Source of the DNA: Methanohalobium sp.
GTDB lineage: Archaea; Halobacteriota; Methanosarcinia; Methanosarcinales; Methanosarcinaceae
DNA length: 64,000 bases
NCBI RefSeq assembly: GCF_018609725.1
Contig: NZ_JAHENT010000045.1
Location: 33,049-97,048, forward strand
Direction of reading: 5' to 3'
This document shows, one piece after another, positions 9,089 through 19,291 of this stretch; the first letter of the stretch is position 1, and each line of letters starts with the position of its first letter. The notes under the pieces were generated by a model. That model saw nothing but the letters and a program-made list of their open reading frames with translations, was not told the origin of the DNA and searched no databases. The position numbers were made by a program, and so were the translations under genes.

Positions 9089-9607
9089 TTAGTCCATGTC
9101 GGTTCTTGAAACATTTTTTAATCGTGTGATGCCATCTATTTCATCGATAATGTCTGCTACAGCATCAGGTACAAGGTGTCTCCAGTCATTATCCTCAATC
9201 ATCTTTTTCCGAATTCTTGTGCCTGAATATTGTTCTCTCTGGTACATGGGTGACTGTTTTACAGGTATTCCTGCCTCTTCAAACAGTTGTATTACCAGTG
9301 GATTGTTTGAATAGACCACATCAAATAAAGGAGTCCTTGAAAGTACATGAGATACCCATAATGAGTTTTGCTGGATGTCTTCGATAGGAAGAGCATAATT
9401 TGGAATTTTTTCCTTTTCAAGAGCATTACGAATCATCATCACTCTTTCACCGGCTGTGAAAGGATCAGATGGACTATGACTTTTCTGGGCACTACCTATT
9501 CCTATAACTACTTCATCGACTTCATCGGCGATTCGGTTGATAATAGAATTATGCCCCAGATGGTAGGGCTGGAATCGTCCGATATAAAATGCTCTTTTCC
9601 TGTGCAT
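9089..9607 (-). CDS. nadM: Nicotinamide-nucleotide adenylyltransferase
   Basis: Transfers AMP from ATP to NMN to make NAD. At 172 residues it has the length of archaeal NadM. The nucleotidyltransferase signature GRFQPYHLGHNS sits near residue 10 with the (H/T)xGH motif, and the second motif YSGTRIRKKM near residue 128 corresponds to the ISxTxxR loop. It lies 21 bp downstream of fpoF on the same strand, possibly as the last gene of a mer-fpoF-nadM unit. Confidence 0.95.
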   Translation of the reverse strand: MHRKRAFYIGRFQPYHLGHNSIINRIADEVDEVVIGIGSAQKSHSPSDPFTAGERVMMIRNALEKEKIPNYALPIEDIQQNSLWVSHVLSRTPLFDVVYSNNPLVIQLFEEAGIPVKQSPMYQREQYSGTRIRKKMIEDNDWRHLVPDAVADIIDEIDGITRLKNVSRTDMD

Positions 9608-9628
9608 AGTTGAGATTTGTAAAATAAG

Positions 9629-10654
9629 TTATTTTATTCCACCTGCTTCAAATGAGAATTTTTCACAGGCTTCCAGATAATGTGGTTCATTTTTCTCGTG
9701 TTTCATATTGAGCAGTTTTTTGATAAGGTCCATTCCAGGTTCTGGGTTCTCCATCATCTCCAGGTCTTTGCTGGCTTTTTTGAAGTACTTTTCTCCTATA
9801 TCGGTGCGTATAAGTACACTATTCCAGCCATCAGGGGCACCTACTGAACCTATGGATATGTCTGCATGGACTGCGGTATAGTCACAGCAGTTATGACACG
9901 GGTTTCTGGCGTATTCTGCTACAGTAGGGATTTTTACACTGTGTCCTTCACCGTCTTTTGTATATGCCCAGAATTTTCCTTTGGCAAAGTCCATTTTAAC
10001 GACTTGTTCTATATCAAGCCCAAGAACCTTTGGTATTATATCATTTAACATGGTTTCATGATGGAAACTTTCCATACAGAACAATCCTATTATGACGGCG
10101 ATTTTATCGTTTATGTTTTCAAATATCAGACGAGCACCATGAGCCTGACAGGGTACACCTACAACAGCAATCCTGTCATAGTCTTTAAATGGTTCTCTAA
10201 GGGCAGAAATTACTGAATCATAGGTATATTTTGTACCTGCGGTTTGATCTACCTGTGATGGTTCTGTCATTAACACCAGTTCGGTTTCCCAGTTTTCATT
10301 TCTGGTTATGCCTACAACACAATCAATTTCACCCTTGTCCAGCAGGGATTTTAATATAGCAGATGTGACTCCACCGTCCTGCCCAGGTATGCTACTTCTG
10401 GCTCCGAAGAACTGCTTGACATTGTACAGTTCATCTTCTACATATCCGTGAATCACCGGGCATACATTACCACAAGCGTAACAATCTTCACATACCGAAG
10501 GTGCAGCTCCTTTTTCATACAGTTCCAGATTATTCGGGTCACGTATCTGTGCTTTTTTATCAATTGTTATAGCCCCGACGGGGCATACGGCAGCGCATGC
10601 CCCACAGGCTGTACATACATCGTTTTCAATAACATCCAATATTTTTGGGTGCAA
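9629..10654 (-). CDS. fpoF: F420H2 dehydrogenase input subunit FpoF (FrhB family)
   Basis: Oxidises F420H2 and passes electrons via FAD and Fe-S clusters to the membrane Fpo complex, the proton-pumping entry to the methanophenazine respiratory chain. The 341-residue protein begins with two 4Fe-4S motifs (CTACGACAAVCP near residue 13 and CEDCYACGNVCP near residue 55), followed by the FrhB-type F420-binding region (SSIPGQDGGVTSA, GVPCQAHG, CHNCCDYTA). Translation starts at TTG 10654, directly after the mer TGA, with GGAGG inside the last mer codons. Mer makes or uses F420H2 and FpoF oxidises it, so the pair is functionally coherent. A free F420-dependent ferredoxin reductase role is also possible for this family. 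Confidence 0.93.
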   Translation of the reverse strand: MHPKILDVIENDVCTACGACAAVCPVGAITIDKKAQIRDPNNLELYEKGAAPSVCEDCYACGNVCPVIHGYVEDELYNVKQFFGARSSIPGQDGGVTSAILKSLLDKGEIDCVVGITRNENWETELVLMTEPSQVDQTAGTKYTYDSVISALREPFKDYDRIAVVGVPCQAHGARLIFENINDKIAVIIGLFCMESFHHETMLNDIIPKVLGLDIEQVVKMDFAKGKFWAYTKDGEGHSVKIPTVAEYARNPCHNCCDYTAVHADISIGSVGAPDGWNSVLIRTDIGEKYFKKASKDLEMMENPEPGMDLIKKLLNMKHEKNEPHYLEACEKFSFEAGGIK

Positions 10655-11692
<1,038 letters not shown>

Positions 11693-11890
11693 TTATATCT
11701 TTATTGGTTTTACTATTTTCCTATAATCTGTTTTCTAATTAATAAATACAACCCTTATTATAATACGTACTGTATATAAAAAGTCTTTTAGTAATTAAAT
11801 CAATTATATATGAATGATATGGTTATAGTATACTTTATAAGTAAAAAATATAAGAATTGATAACATAAAATATAATCAATTATATTCATC

Positions 11891-12319
11891 ATGGAGATTG
11901 TTATGGTAAAAAGAACCGAAACGATACACCTAAATTATGATAAAAACCTTAGCTGGTTGTGTCATATTTCCAAGAACTTATACAACCAGGCAAACTTCAT
12001 AGTTAAGCAATCTCTAAATGATGAAGGTGATTGGATAAGATACGAAGAACTAAATAAACAGTTAAAAGGTACTGAAAATTATTCTATTTTACCCAAACAA
12101 ACAGCACAACAGACACTAAAAATGATGGATAAAAACTGGAAATCTTTCTTCCAATCAATTAAAGACTGGAAGAAGAACCCAGAAAATTACTATTCAAAAC
12201 CCAACCCACCAAAATATAAAAAGAAAAATGGCGAAAATATTCTCACTTTCACGAACCAACAGTGTGTTACTAAGTTTATCAATTACAATAACGTTCTAAT
12301 ATCGTCTATTTGTTATTAA
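11891..12319 (+). pseudogene. Truncated TnpB (IS200/IS605 family), N-terminal fragment
   Basis: A 142-codon frame matching the N-terminal domain of TnpB RNA-guided nucleases: the opening MVKRTETIHLNYDKN, then LYNQANF and LPKQTAQQTLKMMDKNWKSFF, then the proline-lysine stretch PNPPKYKKK and NILTFTNQQC. After that the sequence degenerates and stops, with the whole RuvC nuclease half missing. It differs from the TnpB at 21.4-22.7 kb, so it comes from a different element. A perfect hairpin follows 10 nt after the stop. No tnpA is nearby. Confidence 0.85.
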
Positions 12320-12328
12320 ATACTTTCA

Positions 12329-12346
12329 GTTCGTATAAATACGAAC
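12329..12346 (+). repeat. Perfect hairpin downstream of the TnpB relic
   Basis: GTTCGTAT-AA-ATACGAAC is an 8-bp perfect inverted repeat starting 10 nt after the truncated tnpB stop. It could be the right-end subterminal palindrome of the old element, left behind after an internal deletion, or a simple terminator. Confidence 0.5.
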
Positions 12347-12477
12347 AAATCTGTTTTATCATTAGATTTTTATCTAATAATAATCAGGATAGAGGTTTAT
12401 ATAGAAATAAAACGATAACTGGTTTAAAGTTAATATATTATTGCTGTTTAGTACAGCCGGAATTTAATTTCTATTCA

Positions 12478-12488
12478 TTTATATAAAA
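12478..12488 (+). promoter_or_regulatory. TATA box of lysS
   Basis: TTTATATAAAA is centred about 27 nt before the lysS ATG, the distance expected for a transcript that begins at or next to the start codon. No Shine-Dalgarno is evident, so the mRNA may be leaderless. Confidence 0.55.
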
Positions 12489-12509
12489 GTGTAAAATCGG
12501 TGAAACAAT

Positions 12510-14102
12510 ATGGCAGATATCAAACACTGGGCAGATGTTGCAGCAGATAAAGCAATGGAACACGGACAAAAACATCTTGTTGCAACTGGTATAACTCCTT
12601 CTGGTCACATACATATAGGCAACATGAGAGAAGTAGTAACCGCCGATGCAGTCTACAGAGCATTGCTTGATAGAGATCAAAATGCTGAACTCATCTATAT
12701 CGCAGATACCTATGACCCATTAAGGAAGGTATATCCCTTCCTCCCTGACAGCTATTCAGAACACATAGGTAAACCACTATCAGAAATTCCCTGTCCGTGT
12801 GGAAACTGTGAAAATTACGTACAGCATTTTTTAACCCCTTTCCTTGAATCTCTTAGCAAGATGGGAATTCATCCAAAAGTGTACAAAGGGGATGAACTGT
12901 ATAAAAGTGGCGCATATACTGATGCAATAAAAACTGCTCTTTTAAACAGGGATAAAATATCAAGAATCATAGAAGAAGAAACCGGAAAAGACCCTGATCC
13001 TGAATGGAGCCCGTTCAACCCTATATGCAACGTTTGTGGCAGGATAAACACCACCAAAGTAGTCGATTACGATATTGAAAACGAAACCGTTGATTTTGTC
13101 TGTTCCTATGGTCACTCTGGAACTGTTTCAATGACCGGTGGGGGTAAACTTAGCTGGCGTGTGGACTGGCCTGCAAGATGGCAAATACTTGGTGTCACGG
13201 TTGAACCCTTTGGAAAAGACCATGCTTCAAGAGGAGGCTCATATGATACCGGTGAACGGATAGCAAAAGAAATCTATGGATATGAACCCCCCTATCCTGT
13301 AGTTTATGAATGGATTATGCTCGGTAAACAGGGCGCCATGTCTTCATCAAGTGGTGTAGTAGTAACGATTTCAGATATGCTTAAAGTTGTACCTCCTGAA
13401 GTATTGAGATACCTGATAATCAAAACTAAACCGGAAAAACATATTTCATTCGACCCAGGCATGCCTTTGCTAACACTTGTTGATGAATTTGAACGTTTAA
13501 AATCCAGTGATGACATTGATGAAGCTAACAAAAAAGTACTTGAACTTTCACATGCTTCTGGTATCTGCCATACAGACATCCCATTCAAACACATGGTAAC
13601 AGTATATCAAGTTGCTAGAGGCGATTTTGACCAGATAATTCAGATTTTAAAAAGAGCCGGATATGATACAGAGAATGAAAAATGTATACGTGAGCTTGTC
13701 AGCAATGTAGAAAACTGGCTTGAGATGTATGCACCGGATTTTGTTAAATTCAGTGTCAAAGAAAAATTACCCGAGAAAGCAGCAAACCTTTCAGATGAAC
13801 AAAAAGCGTTTCTTGGTGCTCTTGCTGAAGTTATCGAAGAAAGCGGTTACCTAAGCGGTGAAGAATATCATAATATGGTTTATCAGGCAAAGGAGAGAGG
13901 TTCAAAAATACATACAAAAATGGCTGATATTCTCGGCATTAACCCAGATGAACTGGAACCTAATCCCAAAAACCTGTTTAAAGCCATCTACATTACAATA
14001 CTTGGGCAAAAATCAGGTCCAAAAGCTGGTTGGTTCCTTTCTTCATTTGATAAGGATTTCCTTATTGAAAGATTCAAAGAGGCTTCAACATACAGTCCCT
14101 AA
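12510..14102 (+). CDS. lysS: Lysyl-tRNA synthetase, class I
   Basis: Charges tRNA-Lys. The 530-residue class I archaeal enzyme has a Rossmann-fold HIGH motif in PSGHIHIGN near residue 31, a KMSKS-equivalent loop QGAMSSSSG near 272, and a zinc-type region (CPCGNCENY and CNVCGRINT). It is unrelated to the bacterial class II LysRS. Met 1 follows a well placed TATA box. A cognate tRNA-Lys(CTT) gene lies in the same window near 59.1 kb. The methyltransferase gene follows after 3 nt. Confidence 0.97.
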   Translation: MADIKHWADVAADKAMEHGQKHLVATGITPSGHIHIGNMREVVTADAVYRALLDRDQNAELIYIADTYDPLRKVYPFLPDSYSEHIGKPLSEIPCPCGNCENYVQHFLTPFLESLSKMGIHPKVYKGDELYKSGAYTDAIKTALLNRDKISRIIEEETGKDPDPEWSPFNPICNVCGRINTTKVVDYDIENETVDFVCSYGHSGTVSMTGGGKLSWRVDWPARWQILGVTVEPFGKDHASRGGSYDTGERIAKEIYGYEPPYPVVYEWIMLGKQGAMSSSSGVVVTISDMLKVVPPEVLRYLIIKTKPEKHISFDPGMPLLTLVDEFERLKSSDDIDEANKKVLELSHASGICHTDIPFKHMVTVYQVARGDFDQIIQILKRAGYDTENEKCIRELVSNVENWLEMYAPDFVKFSVKEKLPEKAANLSDEQKAFLGALAEVIEESGYLSGEEYHNMVYQAKERGSKIHTKMADILGINPDELEPNPKNLFKAIYITILGQKSGPKAGWFLSSFDKDFLIERFKEASTYSP

Positions 14103-14105
14103 TTT

Positions 14106-14768
14106 ATGATTACCGAAATTGAAAAGAAAAACTTAAAATCCCTATATCTGGCATGGGAACAGGAATATTCCCATGTCAAATGGGGTGGTTCAAGGTCTAT
14201 AGAGATGGTGAGTTCCAGAATTTCACCGGGACATAAGATACTGGATGCAGGGTGTGGAAACGGTCGACATCTTCACCCTCTGTCAAAAATTTATCATGTT
14301 ACAGGGATTGATATATCTCCATCCGCACTCAAAAATTCAAAACTCCACCTTGAAAAAAACAATTGTTTTGCACATCACAGTGTTTCTACTGTAACCCATC
14401 TACCCTTTTCTAACAACATATTTGATGGTGTAGTTTCACTGGGTGTATTGCAGCATTTTTATGAACATGAAAGGGAATTGACAATATCCGAATTTTCCAG
14501 AGTCCTTACTTCTGGCGGTATTTTGGTTCTGGAAGTTTTCGGGGTGGATGATATGAGGAATGGTAAGGGTGATGATGTAGAAGAGGAGAATACATTCCTT
14601 CGAAACGGTGGAATCATCTATCACTATTTTACAGATAAAGAAATAGAATCAGTTCTGAAAAAATACAATTTCCAGATAACCGATATAACGAATATAAAAA
14701 CCGAAAAAAGGTTTAATGGTGACACCTACACCAGACACCATATACGTGCAGTTGCACAAATGTTTTAA
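14106..14768 (+). CDS. Class I SAM-dependent methyltransferase
   Basis: A 220-residue Rossmann-fold methyltransferase. Motif I ILDAGCGNGRHLHPL lies near residue 43, the acidic end of strand 2 is in VTGIDISPSAL, and motif IV is FDGVVSLGVLQHF. The substrate cannot be told from sequence. The family resembles UbiE/COQ5-type small-molecule or RNA methyltransferases. It starts 3 nt after lysS and probably shares its transcript, and it overlaps the convergent BofA-like gene by 4 nt at its 3' end. Confidence 0.88.
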   Translation: MITEIEKKNLKSLYLAWEQEYSHVKWGGSRSIEMVSSRISPGHKILDAGCGNGRHLHPLSKIYHVTGIDISPSALKNSKLHLEKNNCFAHHSVSTVTHLPFSNNIFDGVVSLGVLQHFYEHERELTISEFSRVLTSGGILVLEVFGVDDMRNGKGDDVEEENTFLRNGGIIYHYFTDKEIESVLKKYNFQITDITNIKTEKRFNGDTYTRHHIRAVAQMF

Positions 14769-15022
14769 AACGCTATTCCAAGATAATTCAACAGGATTAT
14801 TAGCAATGCTCCAAAGACACCGCCTATTGCACATATGAGGAATACAATCCAGGAATAGGCAATACCTAATCCAAAGACGATATTAGCACCAATAAGAACG
14901 ACAAGTCCCATTACAGTATTTATGATGAGCTTTTTTACAGATTTTAGTAATATATACAATACTACTGCTGCTATTATTGCTATTACTATAACCGATAATT
15001 CTGGTGTTGGTATTATAGGCAT
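14765..15022 (-). CDS. BofA-like small membrane protein
   Basis: An 85-residue hydrophobic protein with three predicted membrane helices (SVIVIAIIAAVVLYILL, LIINTVMGLVVLIGANIVF, WIVFLICAIGGVFGALLIILL). It resembles the pro-sigmaK processing inhibitor BofA family, which in Bacillus inhibits an intramembrane protease. Archaea have no sigma K, so any role here must differ. I use ATG 15022 rather than the TTG at 15037 because AAAGGGAT precedes the ATG. A TATA-like TTTATATAAA lies at 15051-15060. Confidence 0.75.
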   Translation of the reverse strand: MPIIPTPELSVIVIAIIAAVVLYILLKSVKKLIINTVMGLVVLIGANIVFGLGIAYSWIVFLICAIGGVFGALLIILLNYLGIAF

Positions 15023-15062
15023 ACTTATCCCTTTCAAAAGAGGTATTAGGTTTATATAAAAA

Positions 15063-15506
15063 TTACTGAGATGACAAATTTTCCTCTGATGTTATCGATG
15101 TTATTGAATTTTGTATTATTTTGTTCAGTTCATCAGTATTCAAATATTGAGCAACTATCAGTTTATCATAGGTATTTCCGAGAACCATGGAAGACACATT
15201 TGATCCTGATTTATACAGACAAATAACGGGCAAATTTTTGGATATTGCATAACAAATTTCATAACCAACACCTATAGACGGGACACTGACTTCAGCTATA
15301 AGAAGGTCACTTTTATCGATTAAACCAGCGTCCCTATTATAAACTTCCTGTTCACTCATTTCGGATTCGGTATCTTCCAGATTGGAATCCACCACATACC
15401 AGCTCATTACTCTAAACCCATTGTTGTACAAAAAATTGCAAATATGATTGTAGACAGGGAGCATATCCCGTCCTCCACGTATAGAACCTGAGAAGAATAC
15501 CTTCAT
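15063..15506 (-). CDS. Nucleoside 2-deoxyribosyltransferase-like / deoxynucleotide N-hydrolase-like protein
   Basis: A 147-residue protein of the nucleoside 2-deoxyribosyltransferase/Rcl (DNPH1) superfamily. It opens MKVFFSGSIRGGRDM, has a central DKSDLLIAEVSVPSIGVGYEI with the Asp-x(n)-Glu arrangement typical of the active site, and then PVICLYKSGSNVSSM. Such proteins cleave the glycosidic bond of deoxynucleoside monophosphates. Its ATG overlaps the stop of the U32 gene by 4 nt, so it is coupled to that gene. Confidence 0.82.
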   Translation of the reverse strand: MKVFFSGSIRGGRDMLPVYNHICNFLYNNGFRVMSWYVVDSNLEDTESEMSEQEVYNRDAGLIDKSDLLIAEVSVPSIGVGYEICYAISKNLPVICLYKSGSNVSSMVLGNTYDKLIVAQYLNTDELNKIIQNSITSITSEENLSSQ

Positions 15507-17956
15507 AATACACCTCTATAATAATGACCTGTTGTATGTCCTTTTAAAATATCTGTACACCCTGTATCAGATGTTGTACTATCATTTACTGCTTTTTTGT
15601 ACGTTTTTGTCAGTTTATCAACATAAGAGGGTTTATACGTCCCTGCATTAATCCTTATACTGGAAACGTCCGATTTTAGGATGTCATCAATATTGTCAAG
15701 CATGCATATATCCCTTGAGTTGTAAATATGTGTCCTGCAGTTTTCATCCATCTCCAACGGGAAACTATATCCCTTTTCATCAACAATCTCATATTCTGCG
15801 TTCCTGCAGGGATATCCACAAGATTTTTTGTTGCCAAATATACCACCAATAAAACAGTATTCAGACACCATTACTTCCAATGGTCCATGGACAATACATT
15901 CTGCCTGCCCTTTAGATGAAACTGGTTTTATCTGGTCAATTGTAAATTCAGGAGATAACACAACTTTTTCAGCACCGCATTTGAACATGAAATCAAAGGA
16001 TATTTTATTGAAAATATTCAGCGAAGCATTCACTATTACAGGCAAACCCATACTTTTTGCTACCCTTAAAACGCCAAGATTTGATACCAAGACTCCATCA
16101 AAATTATTACTTTTCGCACGGTCAAGCGCCTTTTTTATATCATCCATCTCATTATCAGTTGTTATTCTGGGAGTATTAAGATAAATCCTGCATCCAGAAT
16201 TATGAGCAGTTTCCACCAGTTTTCCAAAATCATTGTTTATAACCTCAGAATTTTGGTATTTTAAATACTCGAAATAGATTAAATCAGCTCCACCTGAAAC
16301 AGCAGATTCCAACTGTTTTGTTGATACCACATTCACTGCAATTTGTGGAGAGGAACTTCTGGGGGTTATAAAATCCGAGTTCAAATACATCCTGTAGGAT
16401 TCATCCCCCTGTTTTTGGGAACGTCTCCATTTTTCTGTTCGCTTTTTTTTAAGTCGAGTTATAGCCTTGTTTTTTATACTGTTTAGCTGGCTGATTGGTA
16501 TGAATATTTTATTGTCTGAATGGATGGTTATTTCTGAAGGGTCAAATGCGGTATTTCTCATCTTTGAAATCTGTTTTTCAACCTGTTTTTTTGAGGTTGG
16601 TTTACTTAATGCGTTTTCGACCACATAATCAGAAACTACTGAAACATTATTTGTTCCATCACTTATCTGGAGTTCCAGATTTGAACCAGAGAAAGCTTTT
16701 AAAATTATAGAAACCGGTATCTTTCTATTAGGGATAGAAGAAGTAAAGGTATTCTCAAGGGTTTCATTGAGATGTTTATCAAAGGTTTTGTAAACCCTGC
16801 TCCTTGGTTTTACTCTGTGTTTAAAGGGTATTTCTACTATAGAACCTGAATCTGCACTATTGATTTTCTTTCCTTTTTTATATATACCGGTTACAGTATC
16901 TCCTGTATCTTTTTCCCCTTCTATTCCTATTCCATCACCGATGTTTAATGTGTCTGAAAGTTTTATCTGCAAGGTTTTATGTTTGCGATTATATACAATC
17001 ACATCACCTACCGGAAGTCCCCGATTGTATGGACGAATAGGGTTGATGAGATTTACAGTTTTGTTAAGAAGATAAGCTGTTGTAAAATCCCTGTTAAAAA
17101 GCTGTCCAAGTTGTTTTAATTCATCATCGGAAACGTAATAACCTGATGGGTTATCTATATATCGGTCTATCAATTTTCTGTATATGGACACCACACCTGC
17201 CACATATTCAGGACGTTTCATACGTCCTTCTATCTTGAACGCATCTACTTCGGTGTTGATAAGTTCAGGCAGTATTTTTGCGGTGTTTAAATCCTTCGGG
17301 CTTAGAAGATATTTCCCACTGGTTTCAACTTTTTTCCCATTTTTACACAGATTGTATTCTTTACGGCACGGCTGGGCACAAAATCCCCGATTACCACTGC
17401 GACCGCCTATCATACTGCTAAAAAGACACTGTCCAGAATAGGATATACATAAAGCTCCGTGAACAAAGGTTTCTATACCTATACCTGTGTTTTTTTTAAT
17501 GTATTCTAATTCTTCAAGACTGTGTTCTCTTGCCAGTATAACTCTCCCTACACCCATATCTTCAAGAAAACGAACTGATTCAAGGTTGTGTACTGTCATC
17601 TGGGTGCTTGCATGCACTGGAAGTTCAGGGACAAGATTTCTTGCAAGTGTAATTAAACCCAAATCCTGCAATATCACTGCATCTGCTCCTATATCATGAA
17701 GATAATATAAAAGGTTGACAGCATCTTCAAGTTCACTATCTTTTACAAGCACATTGAATGTAACATATACCCTTACACCTTTTAAATGGGCGTAATCAAC
17801 CGCTTCTACAAGTTCATCCAGTGAGAAATTATTTGCATAACCTCTGGCACTGAAGTTTTTCATCCCCAGATATACTGCATTTGCTCCATTTTCCACTGCT
17901 GCTGTAAGAGAGGTCATATCACCTGCTGGTGCCGTCAATTCAGGTTTTTTCAACAT
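15503..17956 (-). CDS. U32 family protein with an internal duplication
   Basis: An 817-residue member of the peptidase U32 family, now associated with rRNA and tRNA base hydroxylation (RlhA/TrhP) and with ubiquinone hydroxylation rather than proteolysis. The first half has the classic barrel start (KPELTAPAGDMTSLTAAVENGA) and the Cys cluster CISYSGQC...GFCAQPC near residues 168-195. The second half repeats a degenerate barrel with CIVHGPLE...YCFIGG...SCGYPC near 695-725, each probably binding one Fe-S cluster. It carries a DUF3656-like middle region. RNA modification is the likeliest role. TTTTATATAAAA at about 17982 is centred 31 nt before the ATG. Confidence 0.88.
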   Translation of the reverse strand: MLKKPELTAPAGDMTSLTAAVENGANAVYLGMKNFSARGYANNFSLDELVEAVDYAHLKGVRVYVTFNVLVKDSELEDAVNLLYYLHDIGADAVILQDLGLITLARNLVPELPVHASTQMTVHNLESVRFLEDMGVGRVILAREHSLEELEYIKKNTGIGIETFVHGALCISYSGQCLFSSMIGGRSGNRGFCAQPCRKEYNLCKNGKKVETSGKYLLSPKDLNTAKILPELINTEVDAFKIEGRMKRPEYVAGVVSIYRKLIDRYIDNPSGYYVSDDELKQLGQLFNRDFTTAYLLNKTVNLINPIRPYNRGLPVGDVIVYNRKHKTLQIKLSDTLNIGDGIGIEGEKDTGDTVTGIYKKGKKINSADSGSIVEIPFKHRVKPRSRVYKTFDKHLNETLENTFTSSIPNRKIPVSIILKAFSGSNLELQISDGTNNVSVVSDYVVENALSKPTSKKQVEKQISKMRNTAFDPSEITIHSDNKIFIPISQLNSIKNKAITRLKKKRTEKWRRSQKQGDESYRMYLNSDFITPRSSSPQIAVNVVSTKQLESAVSGGADLIYFEYLKYQNSEVINNDFGKLVETAHNSGCRIYLNTPRITTDNEMDDIKKALDRAKSNNFDGVLVSNLGVLRVAKSMGLPVIVNASLNIFNKISFDFMFKCGAEKVVLSPEFTIDQIKPVSSKGQAECIVHGPLEVMVSEYCFIGGIFGNKKSCGYPCRNAEYEIVDEKGYSFPLEMDENCRTHIYNSRDICMLDNIDDILKSDVSSIRINAGTYKPSYVDKLTKTYKKAVNDSTTSDTGCTDILKGHTTGHYYRGVL

Positions 17957-17981
17957 ATTAACACCAATAAAACAGGAGGTT

Positions 17982-17992
17982 TTTATATAAAA
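17982..17992 (-). promoter_or_regulatory. TATA box of the U32 gene
   Basis: TTTTATATAAA on the minus strand is centred 31 nt upstream of ATG 17956. It implies a 5' leader of only a few nucleotides. Confidence 0.5.
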
Positions 17993-18016
17993 TATCGGTT
18001 GTCTGGTTGAACTCTA

Positions 18017-18268
18017 TTATCGTTTTATCAGATAAAGCCTTATTATATACAGACTGATTCCAAGAACAACCAGATTAAAAATAGCCTTAAACACCGGAAT
18101 ATATCTGGTTTTAAACCACATCCCGATTATATCATCTATTAAGAAATAAGTCTGGAAGAGTGCCAGAACCATAAATCCCATTGCAAGGGCAAATACACCT
18201 TTTTTAAAGTAATCTTCCATTACTACGGTTCTGGACTGCGAATTATTAGTTGTGTCTGTATTGTTCAA
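18017..18268 (-). CDS. Small two-helix membrane protein
   Basis: An 83-residue protein with a polar N-terminus (about 25 residues) and two predicted membrane helices (GVFALAMGFMVLALFQTYFLI and VFKAIFNLVVLGISLYIIRLYLI), ending in KR. Family not recognised. It starts with an ATGA overlap of 4 nt with the lipoprotein gene and is very likely a partner of that cell-surface protein. Confidence 0.75.
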   Translation of the reverse strand: MNNTDTTNNSQSRTVVMEDYFKKGVFALAMGFMVLALFQTYFLIDDIIGMWFKTRYIPVFKAIFNLVVLGISLYIIRLYLIKR

Positions 18269-19215
18269 TTCAACTTCCTCTTCAGGATTAATACCATTGC
18301 AAAGATAGCAGCTATACCCGGAAGGACTTTGAATCCTGATGTCTCTCCTTCTTCTGGTTCCGTTCTTGATCGAGTATCACTTACAAAGTCACTGGTCTCA
18401 ATATCTTTTGTTTCAGTACGGGTATCCTTGTCTATTTCTTTTTCGGGTTCAAGCTGTACATAATCCACACCTCTGTTGACTATGGTATTATTGCTCCATA
18501 GCAATATTTCAACACGATAGTTGTAATTATCCGGTACTTCAAGGTCGATGCTTTTTATTACAGTATTTTCAGGTTGGATAAAAGCTGTACTTGTCCATTC
18601 TTTATCGGCTATCAAACCGGAATCAACCTGTCGTGCCTTTACAAGTATGCGATAATTACTGCTTGTACTGCGACCTTCATTTGTAAGGTAGATATCATTC
18701 TGGATTAATGCTCTACCATCTTCAACTCTTTTAACTATGAAATCAATTTCACCAATTTCGATTCCGGTTTTTAAAACGTCAGCCTGTAAATTTTCCAGAT
18801 TATGTATTTTTATTTGACCGGTGCTTTCTTGTTTATCATTTTCAAAAACAGTGGCTGTTATTCTGTAATCACCTTTTTTTGGAAGCTCCATCGACTGTAT
18901 TACACGATGAGTCTTCCCACTTTCCACAACACCAATATCTTTTAGCTTTTCTGTTTCCAATAAACCGGTGTTTTCATTATATGCTTTCAACAGAAGTGAT
19001 GTGTTATTATCAGAATTTGCACCGTGATTTTCGATATAGGTAGTCACATTAATATCAACATAGGATATCTGCACTTCATCTGCAGAAATATCCATGTTTG
19101 TTACTCTCAAACGGCTTGGTTCTGCTGTTTCCTCAACACAACCACTAAATGCTATGAAAATAACTACAGCCACAATTGCTGCGATTATTCTGTAAGAATT
19201 TAAAGTTCCCCCCAT
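18265..19215 (-). CDS. Surface lipoprotein-like protein with C-terminal anchor (DUF7490-like)
   Basis: A 316-residue secreted protein. The N-terminal hydrophobic signal ends in a lipobox-like AFSGC near residue 26. Two beta-rich CARDB-like repeats follow (INVTTYIENHGANSDNNTSLLLK near 53 and NDIYLTNEGRSTSSNYRILVK near 177), consistent with a DUF7490-type ectodomain. A Thr/Glu-rich linker then leads to a C-terminal helix LPGIAAIFAMVLILKRK, which resembles the anchor end of PGF-CTERM proteins. The role is unknown, and surface adhesion or envelope structure is a guess. It is cotranscribed with the small membrane protein downstream. Confidence 0.75.
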   Translation of the reverse strand: MGGTLNSYRIIAAIVAVVIFIAFSGCVEETAEPSRLRVTNMDISADEVQISYVDINVTTYIENHGANSDNNTSLLLKAYNENTGLLETEKLKDIGVVESGKTHRVIQSMELPKKGDYRITATVFENDKQESTGQIKIHNLENLQADVLKTGIEIGEIDFIVKRVEDGRALIQNDIYLTNEGRSTSSNYRILVKARQVDSGLIADKEWTSTAFIQPENTVIKSIDLEVPDNYNYRVEILLWSNNTIVNRGVDYVQLEPEKEIDKDTRTETKDIETSDFVSDTRSRTEPEEGETSGFKVLPGIAAIFAMVLILKRKLN

Positions 19216-19291
19216 AAATCGCTACCCTTAGAAAATAAATTCCCAGGGTATTTATAAGTTTTTAATTCGATTCTTGATAATAAAAAAGGGT

